Source of the DNA: Palaemon carinicauda
Taxonomy: Eukaryota; Arthropoda; Malacostraca; Decapoda; Palaemonidae
DNA: 64,000 nucleotides
Assembly (NCBI RefSeq): GCF_036898095.1
Contig: NC_090728.1
Coordinates: forward strand, 93,437,735-93,501,734
Reading direction: 5' to 3'
Under the pieces are notes generated by a model that was not told the origin of the DNA, did not search any database, and worked only from the letters and a program-made list of their open reading frames with translations. Positions 21,560 through 32,988 of this stretch are shown here, piece by piece. Numbering within the stretch: position 1 is the first letter of the stretch; the number at the start of each line of letters is the position of its first letter. Both the position numbers and the translations under genes were made by a program.

Positions 21560-21726
21560 CCTATTTATTACTATTTTTTTACTAGCCAAGGTACAACTTT
21601 GTTTGGAAAAGCAGAATGCCAAAAGCCCAACGGGTTTAATAGGAAAAGCAGCCCAGAGAGGTGGTTGAAAAAGCAAATCCCCCAAGCCCAAGGGCTCCAA
21701 TAGGGAAAGCAGCCAAGAGAGGAAAG
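21560..21726 (+). mobile_element. SINE-like interspersed repeat, copy 2
   Basis: Contains 'tttggaaaagcagaatgcc', 'aaaagccca' and, after an internal partial duplication, 'caagcccaagggctccaa' and 'agggaaagcagcc'. It matches copies 1 and 3 but carries an extra ~60-bp repeated segment. Confidence 0.65.
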
Positions 21727-21905
21727 GATTTGTCAGATCCTGAAACATTGGCGAAGTACAGCAAGTTTGTTCTGTCTGGTACGAAGGTGCTTACCATTAT
21801 GGCACACCAGTAAGCAAATTAATGGGCCAACTCGGTCCTGAAGAGGAGGGATGCTGTTGTTTGCAAATTCACCAGGCAGGTTAGACATTAGGTGCATCAG
21901 TATTG
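21725..21905 (+). pseudogene. DIRS-C ORF1 gag-like block
   Basis: The forward frame reads LSDPETLAKYSKFVLSGTK, then, after a stop, WANSVLKRRDAVVCKF. This aligns with WANSILKRRDAVADRF of DIRS-D. Stops interrupt it at least twice within 60 codons. Confidence 0.7.
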
Positions 21906-22689
21906 AGTAACACCCCAGTGCTGGAGGCTCTGTCCCTATTTTCTCAGGACGTTTAAGCGACAGTTGAGAAGTAGACACAGGCTAGCCATGACACACTCTC
22001 CCACAGTGAAGTTACCTTCAGGTGGCCAGGCCCTTTAAATGCAGCTATGGTGAGACCAGTCTTTGTCACACCTTCATGATCAGCTTTGAAGAAATTTCTG
22101 GCTGCTTCCAAAGGCCAATCAAAACCTCACCCCACATCTTCCGTTAAGAAAGGTTCAGTAGGGGCGTTAGTGGTAGGGGAGGAAGGGGATGGCTACCTCC
22201 TGCCCTTTTTAGATCTTAGTCGTCTCCTTACACTTTGATGGCATTCAGGAATACACCGAAATCCCCAAAAAGCTCCGGCCATAGAGGCAGAAGAGAGAAA
22301 TGAGCTTTAAGATGTTAGAGATGGTTCTCTGGTAAATACAGTCTACTCTCCTCGCAGTAATGGCACTAGATCTGCCTAAGAATTCCGACTAGTAAGGAAA
22401 ATGTCCCTTAAACGCTGTAGTACTGAAAACTAACAAAACATCTGCCAAATTAAGCAAATATATACTCACAATTTCTATACTTTGTTAGTTTTAGTTCAAA
22501 ATACAATACAAATCAATAGATATAAAAACATAAATTCATATTATAAATATAAAAGATTTATATGCCAAAAAAAATAGTTTTTCAACCTTAATAACTATGC
22601 TGAAATATTTTCCATTCCAGACATAGTAAAGCAGAAATCAGAAATTGAAATGATGGAGATCCCTCTGTAGATTTATTTTTCTGTCGTTA

Positions 22690-23680
22690 GCCCCACAATT
22701 CCGCCTTTTGGCAACCCTATCTCCTGGTTGGAGAAGTTAACTCGGGGCTGGAGGTCAGTCATTGACCTCCCACTATTGAGAAAGTTTGTTTATCAAACTT
22801 CTCTGCCTTGAGACAACAAGTATCATGCAATTTACCATCACAGATGAATATTTCAAGCTCTGTGTATTTTCAAATAGCTGTTCATTAGTTCTACAGAAAG
22901 TACCTCCGTTTTGTCCGTGAAGGACTGTCTACCACTCCCCAAGTGTTTACTGAATTGTTCATTCTGGTCTCTTCAAACGGCATATCTCTTTGAAGGTATT
23001 TTGATGGCTGACTCATCATGTTCTCTTCTGAGAAGCAGTTGTTTTAAGATTGAGGCAGACTTATCTTTTTTGGGGGGATCGTGACAAATCGGGAGAAATA
23101 GTCTCTCATGCCCAAGCAGAGGCTGAGGAACCTGGGCATGCTGATAGACACAGAGAGGTGGCAGTCCCATTCCTGTTCAAGCTAGAACTCCCATGCTCAG
23201 CGATGTCAATATCTTCTGGGTTATCTTTTTTCAGAGAAAATAGTTCCACATGGGCGTCTCTATCATCTATCATTTCAGTGGTGTGGGAAGTGTCACTGGT
23301 TGGCAGACATTGATATCCCATTCCATCTTATTCCAGTGGAGCAAGAAGTTTGGGATAATCTTTCCTGGTGACTGAAATGATGAAAACCTCACCAACGACA
23401 TTCCAATCAACTCCCCACCCATGAAAAGCTTCTGTACTCAGATGCATCCGAGGAGGGTGGGGTACGTACCTGATGAATTAAGTCACTTCAGGAGTGTGGT
23501 CCCAAGAAGAAAACCACCAGCATATAATATTGTTGGAAATGCATGCAGTATTCCTAGAGTCACAAGCTTTTCAACAGAGTTTGATAGGCACCCAGTAATG
23601 TTGATGAGTGGCCACTCTATGGTTTTAGCTTATATCAACAAGCAAGGATGGACTACCTTTGAACAGACCTTGAGAGTAAC
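22690..23680 (+). pseudogene. DIRS-C RT-RNase H relic
   Basis: RT sequence is recognised from WRSVIDLPLLRKFVYQT near 22740, corresponding to WRPVIDLSALNRFVRQT in DIRS-D. RNase H follows at about 23425 with LLYSDASEEGG and at about 23600 with VMLMSGHSMVLAYINKQG, where the second catalytic Asp is replaced (SGHS against SDNT). The YLDD box is not recognisable, and stops and frameshifts are numerous. Confidence 0.65.
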
Positions 23681-24417
23681 AGCAGGTGTATATCTAGGTT
23701 GTGGATATTCTATCAGACACTCTAAATTGCCAGGGGCAGGTTGCAGGTTCAGTGTGGTCTTTTCATCCTCTTGCAGCAGAAAGGCTTCTTGCTTAGGGGG
23801 ATTACAGGCATTAACCTGTTTGCTCCATGACTGTACAAGAAACTGTTAGTGTTCTGTTTCCCTGTTTCAAAACCATGAACACTGTTTGAGAACACTTCCC
23901 AATATCCATTTCTTTCTTTTTGTCTAGCACAAGGAGCAATAACTATACAGAAGATATTATTATTTTTACATGTACTGTACGACTGTCCAATTTCTCATTA
24001 CTCGTACACCAGTCACTCTTGCTGCCATCACCAGGCTCTCACTGTTCAACTGTCATCATTTGGACACAAGCATATAAACCTGCACCCAGCTTTGCTCAAT
24101 AAGAAATAAAGTTCTCCTACGATCGTGCGGACGGAGCCTTAGGGTGAAAGGTCTGCTAGTTTATTCCCGAGTTCATGACCATGAACCAGCTGCTCATGAT
24201 ATCAGGTTCAAGACCTCCTCAGGAGGTGTCAAGAGGACATCAGAATTACTAGTTTCTCTGTCCTGTATGGCTCCAAAGTGCTATCTAATTAGGACTCCAC
24301 ACTCAAGTTATAAGTTCTTAAGTCTTCTAAAACACCAGCAGGATAAAGAGGAAGATATTTAAGAACTTTTTTTTTTTAGCTCTGCAAGACCATTAGTTGT
24401 GCTTGTGGTTGTACGTA

Positions 24418-24768
24418 GTTGGTTGGGACAGGTGTAAACTTTCTTATTGCTTGTCAAATTGATTTCCTTTATGGGGAAAATGTTGTTTATCTTTGTCTGA
24501 AATAAAATACATATTGTGAAATTAGTTTTACGATTTATGAAATATTATTACTTAGTGTTACCTTTTCAGGAGTGAAGCAAACACAGGGTTGAGACTTGGT
24601 CTTAGGACAAGTTGAAGATACAGTGGCCAAAGGGGGTCGAAGCCCCCTGCTGTAGGTAGGGATACGGCTCCTAGGTTAGGTTGGGTGGTGTTCTTGAGTT
24701 TTTCCTTTAAAACTCTGGCTATTCTGACAACTTTTGAAAGTTTACACCCTGTCCATCCCAACCTACTA
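24418..24768. repeat. Short inverted repeat pair inside DIRS-C
   Basis: 'gttgggacaggtgtaaactt' at about 24421 is matched in reverse complement at about 24726-24768. The arms are about 40 bp with a loop near 250 bp. The minus-strand open frame 24558-24875 across the loop shows no known domain. Confidence 0.45.
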
Positions 24769-24933
24769 TAAAACTCATGTGTCTTTCTAAACCAGCAAGA
24801 AGGTTGATGTCCAACTTTAGCAAGGACTTTTAAAGTTAGGAACATTGGATCTTCTATAACAATTGTGTAAAACATGTCAGAAGATCAGGTATTAAAATAA
24901 GTCTCTTATAACACCAGACATCTTTTACCTCAC

Positions 24934-25260
24934 TACGTGTGGGAGTATACCCACAATAAGTCTTTGGATACATTTGCCTAGTCTCGTGTTCAATTTACTA
25001 TAAAAAACATATTATGCTTTGTCTTGTGAGTGCTAGGCTGGCTAAATAATTTTGTGCAACCACCATGGGACCTAGGCAAATGTATCCAAAGACTTATTGT
25101 GGGTACAGTATACTCCCACACGTAGTGGGAGTATACCCACAATAAGTCTTTGGATACATTTGCCTAGGTCCCATGGTGGTTGCACAAAATCATTTAGCCA
25201 GCCTAGCACTCACAAGACAAAGCATAATATGTTTTTTATAGTAAATTGAACACGAGACTA
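24934..25260. repeat. Large palindrome derived from a DIRS recombinase 3' end
   Basis: 24980-25260 is an inverted duplication with arms of about 135-140 bp, near-identical apart from a five-base insertion near the centre at about 25121. Just to the left, 24934-24979 repeats the central part of the right arm in direct orientation. The right arm, read forward, gives KSLDTFA then VPWW-like codons, corresponding to RLDTFSIGPVVAAQ at the YR C-terminus of DIRS-D. The palindrome was therefore built from this element's own recombinase tail. Confidence 0.85.
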
Positions 25261-25724
25261 GCATGAAACGTAAAATGACTGTCCTTGTACCATCCTTTCT
25301 TCCCTCTCTTTTCGGGGATGCAGCAGTTGTGGCTGCTATGAGCTGGACTGGATGTCAAAGGCTGGTGAGCTATTTAACCAAGCAACCTTTATTTACAGTA
25401 TGATCTGTTCAGAAGTATCAACTCCAACTTTCCAGAAGAGGGGTCAAGGATAGAGTTTGCTTTCAACCCTTGTCTTACGATAGGTACGAAGACATTTGAC
25501 AATGTATCCCATAAGAGGATACAAGTTATAGTACCATTTTCTTGTTATGTGGCTAACAACCTAACAGCTGTGGAATCCTTAAACATAGACTGATAGGAGG
25601 ATGGTAGGATTACTTCACCTTTTCTTCTATACTGGAGGACAAGGTGGTCTAACAATTCTTCTTAAAAGTTGAACCAGCCAATAATTTGGTTCAAAAGGAC
25701 TTCCTCCCTCTTAAGAATGAGTCT

Positions 25725-25998
25725 CCTATTAAAGAAAGATGGTTTGTATTTGTGTAGGAACAAACCACAAATTTGCATTTTTTCTTAACTTTACAAATGA
25801 TTCAATTTGTTACACTTCCAACCTCAAACAGTGCTAATCTTGCTGACTGACAGGTGGGTGGAGCTTCCCCTGCCACCTGCTGGTAGTTATAACTAAATCA
25901 TTTAATTTTAACAACTGTTCCAGCTTCCCCAAAGTCATGTTTCTATTAAAAGTCTCGGGTTGTATAGTTATGAAAAAATAAAAATCAAATTTATGATA
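25725..25998 (+). repeat. DIRS-C internal complementary region and right ITR
   Basis: 25725-25802 carries 'tttgtatttgtgtaggaac' followed by 'aaatttgcattttttctta'; the latter is roughly complementary to the right tip at 25950-25998. 25830-25900 is the inverted partner of 19695-19785. Confidence 0.6.
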
Positions 25999-26959
25999 CC
26001 AGTATTTTACAATAATTTATTTTGTCTGAACCAACGAAGAACCAATTAAACTGCCATGATAATGGAAAATAGAGTGGTGGAACACCAACATATGATAAGT
26101 TAAATATGGCTGCAGTTAATGCAACAATGGTTTGTATGGATGAAATTTCTTATTCTAATTTTTTTTCCCATTCCAAATATAGCTAAACAAGACAATCTTA
26201 GATTCCCAACCCCCACTTTCCTTGGTTACAAATCATAAATGGTTTATGGATTAAATTTGTGTAATTTAACATGGCTCTCACTTTCTTAGGTTAACAGCTT
26301 CCTTCTGCAGTTGTATCATTATATTGCTCCTCTAATCTGGTTTTGTAATATAACTAGCCTTTGTTGTATTATTTTTTAAACTACACTACTACAAAAGTTG
26401 GACAAACCTCTTTATACCCAGCATCACATTGTAGATGGTTCTAACCTAACCGGAAAAAAATCCTTTGGCTGAGCCTTGTGGAGTGTGAAAATATATGCTC
26501 TGGTCCCATTGGACTATATGCCATATAACACTGTTGTTATCCATACACCTCACTTCTATGTTACTCTGGTTTTGTTTCCCTTCTCTTGGAAACTGAAGTT
26601 GAGAAATCATAGGACTGACAGTACTTTTTCAGCAATACATCCTTCCTTGTCTGTGATATCTGATCATACATGACAGCTGTATGGTTATCTATGCTCATAG
26701 CTTCATTTCCAGTAAAATTTTGCCCTGTGTGCAGCAGCTTTCTCACTACATTTTATCATTAGTCTTCAGTCACAAAGAATTGGAGTGAATTATCACCCAC
26801 TTCCCATTTGGATCCTTTTTTTTGGTAGCAGAATGGATAACTGGTATATGATTCCCTTTGCCTTATTTGAAGAAGCACTATTACTGAATGTGCATAAAAA
26901 TCATACACAAGGAAAATTTGAGAATTTTTATTTTCTATAAAAAACATTAATTTTATCAA
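25999..26959. other. 3' flank of the sulfotransferase gene
   Basis: No transposon or coding sequence is recognised. On the minus strand an AATAAA occurs about 33 bases past the stop codon (plus-strand 'tttatt' near 26927), a possible early polyadenylation signal; the true 3' end cannot be placed. Confidence 0.4.
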
Positions 26960-27188
26960 CTAAATAAGATTTCTAAAGTTATAGTTAAATATTCTAAAAT
27001 CATTTTCATATATTCTGATTAGACCTTGTTTTTGCCTAGGAGTAAGTGTGTCAACATAAGACTCCACAAGCGCAGTAGTTTTGGAAGGAATGACTTCGGG
27101 GAAGTGAATGGTAGGAGCGGCTCCTACAAGACGTAAGATATACTCTGCATCATCCGCCAATGTTTCGTATTTTCCTATAATCTGAAAT
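26960..27188 (-). CDS. Carbohydrate sulfotransferase, terminal coding exon
   Basis: Last coding exon of the host gene. It opens after a 'tattaag' acceptor at 27189, restoring the codon begun in exon 46661-46351, and encodes FQIIGKYETLADDAEYIL, then a variable stretch, then LIRIYENDFRIFNYNF before the TAG at 26960-26962. The GKYETL block and the C-terminal D-F-x-x-F-N-Y motif are conserved in chondroitin 4-O- and HNK-1-type sulfotransferases (Sulfotransfer_2), type II Golgi membrane enzymes that transfer sulfate from PAPS to glycans. An alternative acceptor seven bases further in, after 'tttcag', would put a stop in frame, so the upstream AG is preferred. Which vertebrate paralogue it matches best cannot be decided here. 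Confidence 0.85.
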
Positions 27189-27665
27189 CTTAATATCAGA
27201 AGATATATCAATTAGTAAATTAGTATACAGTATATAAACAAGTTTGGTTAAACAAAAAAAAAATCAAAAAGTTTTTTCTATTTTTCCAAATTATACAAAC
27301 GAGTCCTTTTAATAAGAGTATACAGTATTCATCATACATAAGAGATGGGATTTCATATATTTTAGTCCATCTTCCCCCTCATCTGGAAGACTGAAAATAC
27401 TTCAATACAAAACTTCATTGTAAAGAAAAGTTACTCTGATTACCAGCAACTACCATGCAGTCGGGCACATAACGGCACGATTCTTGCACTCCAAGAGAGG
27501 GGAAGAAAGAAGAGAAGAATGGCCAAACCTAACTTGTGACAACTTTCTTGGACAAGATGCTTCTTATCCTCTGAGGGTGCAAGGTTCTTAGCTTTACCTG
27601 TTAAGCAGCTAACATGACAAATTCGTAGATAATTTGTATTTTTCCTAACCATACAAACCTTAGCA

Positions 27666-27830
27666 ATTTAAATAGGGTATTACTTTCGGCGTAGCTGAAA
27701 TGACGAGCCATTAGATTTTTAACGAGGGTTTACTACCCCCTCGCTAATTAGCGAGGGGGTAGGGGATGGGTAGCTACCTACCCCTCCCCCCCTCACACAC
27801 CAGTGCATAGTTCACTTTGCTTAGAGGTAG
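27666..27830 (-). repeat. DIRS-D right inverted terminal repeat (3' side)
   Basis: Complement of 35294-35456. Both contain the complementary 'tttcggcgtagctgaaatga' block and a GC-rich hairpin; here the hairpin at 27735-27760 is a perfect 26-base palindrome centred on 'gctaattagc'. The unique outer tip continues to 27615. Confidence 0.9.
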
Positions 27831-27868
27831 GACTTCCCAGGGGATAGGGCTGGCGGGCAAGTTTGATT

Positions 27869-27971
27869 AAATAGCTAAGGTTTGTATGGTTACGAAAAAT
27901 ACAAATTATCTACGAATTTGTCACTTGTTCCGTAACCGAAATACTATACAAACCACGCTATTTAAAAAGGG
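27869..27971 (-). repeat. DIRS-D internal complementary region
   Basis: 27869-27923 is the complement of the outer tip 27615-27668 (shared 'ctaaggtttgtatggtta' and 'aattatctacgaatttgtca'). 27925-27971 is the complement of the other tip, 35440-35485 ('ttgttccgtaaccgaaatac'). A single extra base separates the halves at 27924, which fixes the two element ends. Confidence 0.92.
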
Positions 27972-28438
27972 TGACTTAACCCTTAGGAAGGGTGATAAGT
28001 CCCAGCCGTTACTGGCTTTTGGCTTTTACCCGGGGACTCAGTATCTGAGTGTGATAGTACTCAAGATAAGGAGTCCCTGCACCTCGCAAGTGCCTTGCTC
28101 TTCAAGGACCACGGCCTACGTAAGCTTGTGTGTGAAGGGATGAAGTGTGACTCGTCCTAGGAAGTTCCTTTAGATGGAATTCTAGGTTAGGACGTTCCCA
28201 ATACCACCTCGTAAGGGTATGGGGACGTGACAGTATCAACTTAATACTAGGAACACAAGGAAACATGGTTTACCTGCAGAGGTTTGAGGTCAGTTGTGCA
28301 GAGAACCCAGGATGCTGCTTTCCCCAAGAGAGAGGAGAATGAAGAAAAGAATAAGGGCTAGGCATACCTTTTCATTCATGCAAACCAGGTAACAATGCCC
28401 TCAACCTTCTGCTACTTGTCCATTAAGGAGCCTGAGGT

Positions 28439-29424
28439 TTAAACCAGCTGTTGTGCAGCCACCACAGGGCCGATAGAGAACGTATCGAGCCTCCTGTGGG
28501 TAACGTCTTGCAGGTAGTGGGCTGTGAAGGTCGTTTGACGATTCCACACCCCTGCTTGTAGAACCTGCGTCACAGAGTAATTTCTCTTGAATGCCAGGGA
28601 CGTAGCGATGCCTCTGACATCATGTGCTCCAGGGCAACGTGATGGAGGAGGGTCAGGATTCAGGGAATGATGTATAACCCTGCGAATCCAAGCTGAGATT
28701 GTATTCTAAGTGACCCTCCTCTTCGTCCTTCCTGTGCTCACGAATAGTGCTTGCACCCGAGGACGAGCTGCAGCTGTTCTCTTAAGATAGCGCCTCAGAC
28801 TCCTTACTGGGCATAGTAGGAGATGGTCTGGGTCATCTGTTACAGAACAGAGGCTCGCAATCCGGAAAGAGTCGAACCGAGGGTCCGGATCTCCTTGATT
28901 TTGAGTCTTAGCTACAAACTCAGGGACGAATCTGAACGTTACCTCCCCCCATCCCCTTGAATGGGCGATGTCATACGAGAGACCATGAAGTTCGCTAACT
29001 CGCTTGGCCGAGGCCAAAGCAAGTAGGAACACCGTCTTCCAAGTCAGGTGGCGATCAGAATCCTGGCGTAATGGTTCGAAAGGAGGTCTCTTAAGAGACC
29101 TGAGGACTCGAACCATGTTCCAAGGAGGAGGTCTCACTTCCGACTGAGAGCAGGTAAGTTCATAACTTCGTATGAGTAGAGAAAGTTCCAGGAGGAGGAA
29201 ATGTCCATTCCTTTGAGCCTGAAGGCAAGACTTAAGGCTGAGCGATAGCCTTTCACTGCCGAGACTGAAAGGCGCATTTCTTCCTGCAAAAACACGAGGA
29301 ACTCCGCTATTGCTGGTATGGTGGCATCGAGTGGAGAGATACCCCTTCCACGAAACCAACCACAGAAGACTCTCCACTTTGCCTGGTAGACCCCTGCAGA
29401 TGACTTTCGCAGGTGTCCAGACAT
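28439..29424 (-). pseudogene. DIRS-D tyrosine recombinase (one frameshift, one stop)
   Basis: From 29424 the frame reads MSGHLRKSSAGVYQAKW and continues through VKGYRSALSLAF. After a frameshift near 29150-29180 it resumes in the 28706-29377 frame with FLLALASAKRVSELHGL (first catalytic Arg) and LLLCPVRSLRRYLKRT. A TAG at 28706 interrupts the sequence just before NTISAWIRRVIHHSL; then come PGAHDVRGIATSLAF (His-x-x-Arg), VLQAGVWNRQTTFTAHYL with the candidate nucleophile Tyr, and RLDTFSIGPVVAAQQLV before the stop at 28439. All catalytic residues of the R-H-R-Y set are readable. It ends about 470 bp before the internal complementary region. The frame overlaps the end of the RT-RH-MT ORF. Confidence 0.85.
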
Positions 29425-29428
29425 GCTT

Positions 29429-31728
29429 TCAGCAACTTCGTTGCGAAAAGCCTCTCTCTGTGAGGAGATGCTGGATAGTCTCCAAGCGTGAAGCCGCAGC
29501 GAAGCTACGGCTTGAAGATGTTGAGTGTGGTTGTCTGAGTAGCTCGTGTCGAGGAGGGAGTTCTCTCGGGAGTTCCGTCAGGAGCTGCAGAAGGTCCGGG
29601 AACCACTCTGCGTGATGCCATAGCGGAGCTATCAAGGTCATTGACAGATTGACCAATATTCTGGTCTTGTTGAGTACCCTTCTCATCAGACAGAACGGGG
29701 GAAAGGCATAAACGTCGATGTTGTCCCACCGTTGTTGGAAGGCATCTTGCCAGAGTGCCTTGGGATCTGGGACTGGGGAGCAGTACAGCGGAAGCTTGAA
29801 ATTCAAAGCTGTCGTGAACAGATCCACCGTCGTGGAACCCCACAAAGTCAGGACTTTGTTGGCTATAAGAGGATCCAAAGACCACTCGGTACTCACTATC
29901 TGGGATGCTCTGCTCAGACTGTCGGCGAGCACATTCCTTTTGCCTGGAATGAAGCGAGCCGATAGTGGAATCGAGTGGACTTCGGTCCATCTCAGTATCT
30001 CTACTGATGGGATAGCTGTTGTGAAAAGGTATCTCCCTGCTTGTTGATGTAAGCCACTACCGTGGTGTTGTCGCTCATCACCACTACGGAGTGACACGCC
30101 AGGAACTGTTGGAACTGCTGAAGGGCCAGATATACGGCCTTCATTTCTAGCAGATTTATGTGGAGGCACTTTTCTGATTCTGACCATAGGCCTGAGGCCC
30201 TTTGGTTCAGAACGTGGGCCCCCCACCCTTCTTTTGAGGTGTCCGAGAACAGCATCAAATCCGGGGGGAGGACGAGAAGATCCACTCCCTTTCGAAGGTT
30301 TTCGTCTGTCACCCACCACTGAAGGTCTGTCCGTTCCGCAGGACCCATAGGGACCAAAACGTCCGGGGAATCGAGACCTTGATTCCACCGGGACTTGAGC
30401 CGCCATTGCAGGGATCTCATCCTGAGGCGGCCGTTTGGAACTAGACGGGACAGAGAGGAAAGGTGACCGAGGAGACGTAACCACGATTGGGCTGGGAGTT
30501 CTTCTCGTCTGAGGAAAGGATCTGCAACCCTCCTCAGCCTTGCTATCCTGTCGTCTGATGGAAAGGCTTTGTGGAGATTGGTGTCCAAGATCATGCCTAT
30601 ATATACCAGTCGTTGAGTTGGAAGCAGAGAAGACTTCTCGAGATTTACCATGATCCCTAGATCTTGGCAAAGTCCCAGAAGCTTGTCTCGGTGTCGAAGA
30701 AGGGTCGACTCCAAGTCTGCTAGGATCAGCCAGTCATCCAGATAGCGGAGGAGACGGATGCCGATCCTGTGTGCCCATGAAGAGATCAGGGTGAACACTC
30801 TGGTGAATACCTGAGGTGCTGTGGAGAGACCGAAACACAGCACCTTGAACTGGTAGATCTTGTTGTCTAGGCTGAATCTTAAGTACTTCCTTGAAGACGG
30901 ATGGATTGGGATCTGGAAGTACGCGTCCTTCAGATCCAGTGTACACATGAAGTCTTGCGGTCTCACTGCAAGTCTGACCGTGTCTGCTGTCTCCATGCAT
31001 AACGGTGTCTGTCTGACAAACCTGTTCAGAGCTGAAAGGTCGATGACTGGTCTCCAGCCTCCAGACGCCTTCTTTACAAGAAAGAGTCGACTGAAGAAGC
31101 CTGGGGAACCGTCGATGACCTCTTGGAGAGCATCCTTCTTTAACATGGTCTGAACTTCTGCCCATAGGGCTAGCCCCTTTGCCGATCCCATGGCATAGGA
31201 GCTCAACGACACTAGATTCGCTGTCAGGGGAGGCAGAGATGTTGTGAACAGGACGCGATATCCCTGACTGATCACGGAGACCGTCCAGGAATCGGCCCCG
31301 AGTTGCTGCCACCTGATTGCGCAACTTTGAAGGCATCCCCCCACTGGTGGACATGCAGGGGGACTCCCAATCCTAGCGTTTGTGGCCTTGGCCATTCCCT
31401 CTAGGATTCCTACCTCCCCTGGAGGACTTTCTGCCTTTCTTGTCTTTGACAGGAAAGGGCTGCTGTTTGGACACCGTCGCCTTTGCTGCCACTGCCGGTT
31501 TCGTCGTCTTGGACTGGCGAGGTTGTTGTTGAGGTTCTGGAGGTTTGTAGAGCTTCGATGTGAGAGCCCTAAGGAGGAGACAGTCCTGATTGGATTTCCT
31601 CCACCTCTCAGCTGCCTGTTCCACATCTTTCGGCTCAAACAGGGTCTTTCCCAAAAGGGAAGAATGTCTGAGCATGTTGACTTCGACGGCCGGGACCTTC
31701 GAATGGAACCTATCTGCCACCGCATCAC
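29429..31728 (-). pseudogene. DIRS-D RT-RNase H-methyltransferase ORF (one frameshift)
   Basis: The frame 31728-30001 contains the RT fingers (GGWRPVIDLSALNRFV), the palm (TLDLKDAYFQIPIH with the first Asp, and LRYLDDWLILA with the YLDD box) and RNase H (LMLFSDTSKEGWGA, INLLEMKAVYLAL, VVMSDNTTVVAYINKQG). A frameshift near 30010-30050 moves the sequence into the 30670-29429 frame: RFIPGKRNVLADSLSR (final RNase H block), then WGSTTVDLFTTALNFKL, DAFQQRWDNIDVYAFPP and LIAPLWHHAEWFPDLL, the MT-like domain. The first 100 or so codons from 31728 overlap the end of ORF1 in another frame, so the true start is not certain. The catalytic residues look intact. The product would make cDNA from the element's RNA. 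Confidence 0.9.
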
Positions 31729-32746
31729 GTCGTTTCAAGATCGAATTGGCCCACAAGTTCGGGACTTGGTGGGCCAGAAACTCAATGGTGCGGGTGCCCG
31801 ACAGGAGGAAGGTCTCCAGGGCTTTCCTGGTGCTCTCTTTGGACAGATCGCAGTAGGATGCCCAGAGACCCCAGCCAGACGTCCAGCCACGAAGTAACCT
31901 GCATGGCACACTTCGCGACCTTTTCCTGGTTTAGGATCTCTGTCGCCGAGAAAGTCACTTGCCGACTAGAGAGTCTCTCAAGAGGGACTCCCTGGGTAAG
32001 CTCTTCCACAGAGTGGTGTAATGGAAGAGCTAAGCAAGACTCCTCCATGATCTCAAAATACCTCCTCTGGTGGAATTGAATGGACACGAGGAGGCAGGAG
32101 CAGCTTGTTGCCGGCCGTGGAACGGCTGGAGGAGGCGAGCTCGGAGAGCTGGCCCTCAACCTTATCCCTGGCACTCTTCACCCCTTGGGACCAGGGCAAA
32201 GCCGCACTAGCCTTAGAGGGTTTCTGAGTGGCAAAGACTCGGTCCAGGACCGTGTCCTTGCCCTCACGAGGAAGAATCTCAAGATCCGGGAACCCGTTGA
32301 GATGCCTCATCAGGGTCAGAACCTGCCAGAAGGCATGCTCTGACTCCTGCTGCTCTCCTCCTTGAGGACTGGCAGCAAAGTCTCCGGCCCCCAAAGGCTC
32401 TTTTTGGGGGGGACACGTGGACGTTCTCCGCGGGTCTCGTTGGTTCTGGTCGAATCCTGGAAAAAGACTTCGGGATGGTCTTGGAGTCCTTCGGTTTCCT
32501 CCTAGGAGGGATACAGGACACCAATAAAGAAGTCTGAGGGCTCTTCTCTGCCCCAACAAGGGACGATCCTCCTGCTCGAGGTGGGGTTTCTCCCACTGCT
32601 GCGATGGGAGAAGTCCTCACCTTGGTAGACTCCCCTGAGGACGGGAAATCCTCGTCCACAGGAGCTGGAGAGAAAGTCTGAGGGGGGGAAGGAGCCTTCT
32701 CTATGGATTTCTTAGGAGCCAGCATGACCCTGGGAGAAGTCACCAC
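31373..32746 (-). pseudogene. DIRS-D ORF1 gag-like C-terminal half
   Basis: Read through three frames (32746-32279, 32559-32053 and 32174-31782, then 31909-31373), this gives a continuous similarity to other copies: a Pro/Lys-rich stretch, LTLMRHLNGFPDLEILP, a Ser/Lys region, RQVTFSATEILNQEKV, then WANSILKRRDAVADRF, DVEQAAERWRKSNQDCLLL and a basic tail rich in Lys, Gln and Gly (SSRGGRNPRGNGQGHKR) typical of nucleic-acid binding. The frame changes indicate at least two small indels. The last part overlaps the start of the RT ORF. Confidence 0.75.
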
Positions 32747-32988
32747 GATCTCTACTCCTCTTTCCCTTCAGTGGGGTCGGAGCTGCCCTTGGTTTGAGGC
32801 CCAACTCAGAGAAAGCCGGCTTGACAGCCTGGATGACAGCTCTAATAAGGGACTCGAACCATGGCTGCTTACTGACAGACGCAGTGTCAAAGACCCTCTC
32901 TGGAGGGAAGGGGATCGGGCGATCCTTTGGAGTAGATACTACAACGGGGCCTGCCTGAAATGAAAGGGAAGAAGATTGATGCCTGGAC

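Larger units (their letters stand above)
19570..25998 (+). mobile_element. DIRS-C: decayed DIRS-like element
   Basis: Inverted matches at about 19695-19785 and 25830-25900 share 'agttataactac', 'caggtggcag' and 'gcccacctgtc'-like blocks. A degenerate internal complementary region at about 25725-25802 contains 'ggtttgtatttgtgtaggaa', as in DIRS-A. Between them lie ORF1 relics (20715-21060 and 21725-21905), RT relics (from 22690), RNase H (23420-23680) and a YR C-terminal relic reused in a palindrome (24934-25260). All frames are broken. The left edge is approximate. The right edge is about 0.96 kb downstream of the sulfotransferase stop codon. Confidence 0.65.

Noticed and set aside
27181..27187. 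Splice acceptor 'tttcag' for the terminal sulfotransferase exon
   Set aside because: Joining here to the 46351 donor puts a stop codon in frame after two codons; the AG seven bases upstream keeps the frame and family spacing.
30860..31153. Plus-strand open frames across DIRS-D (also 31382-31897, 33348-33578 and 33807-34196)
   Set aside because: Antisense shadows of the RT, gag-like and RSP coding frames, with no domains of their own.
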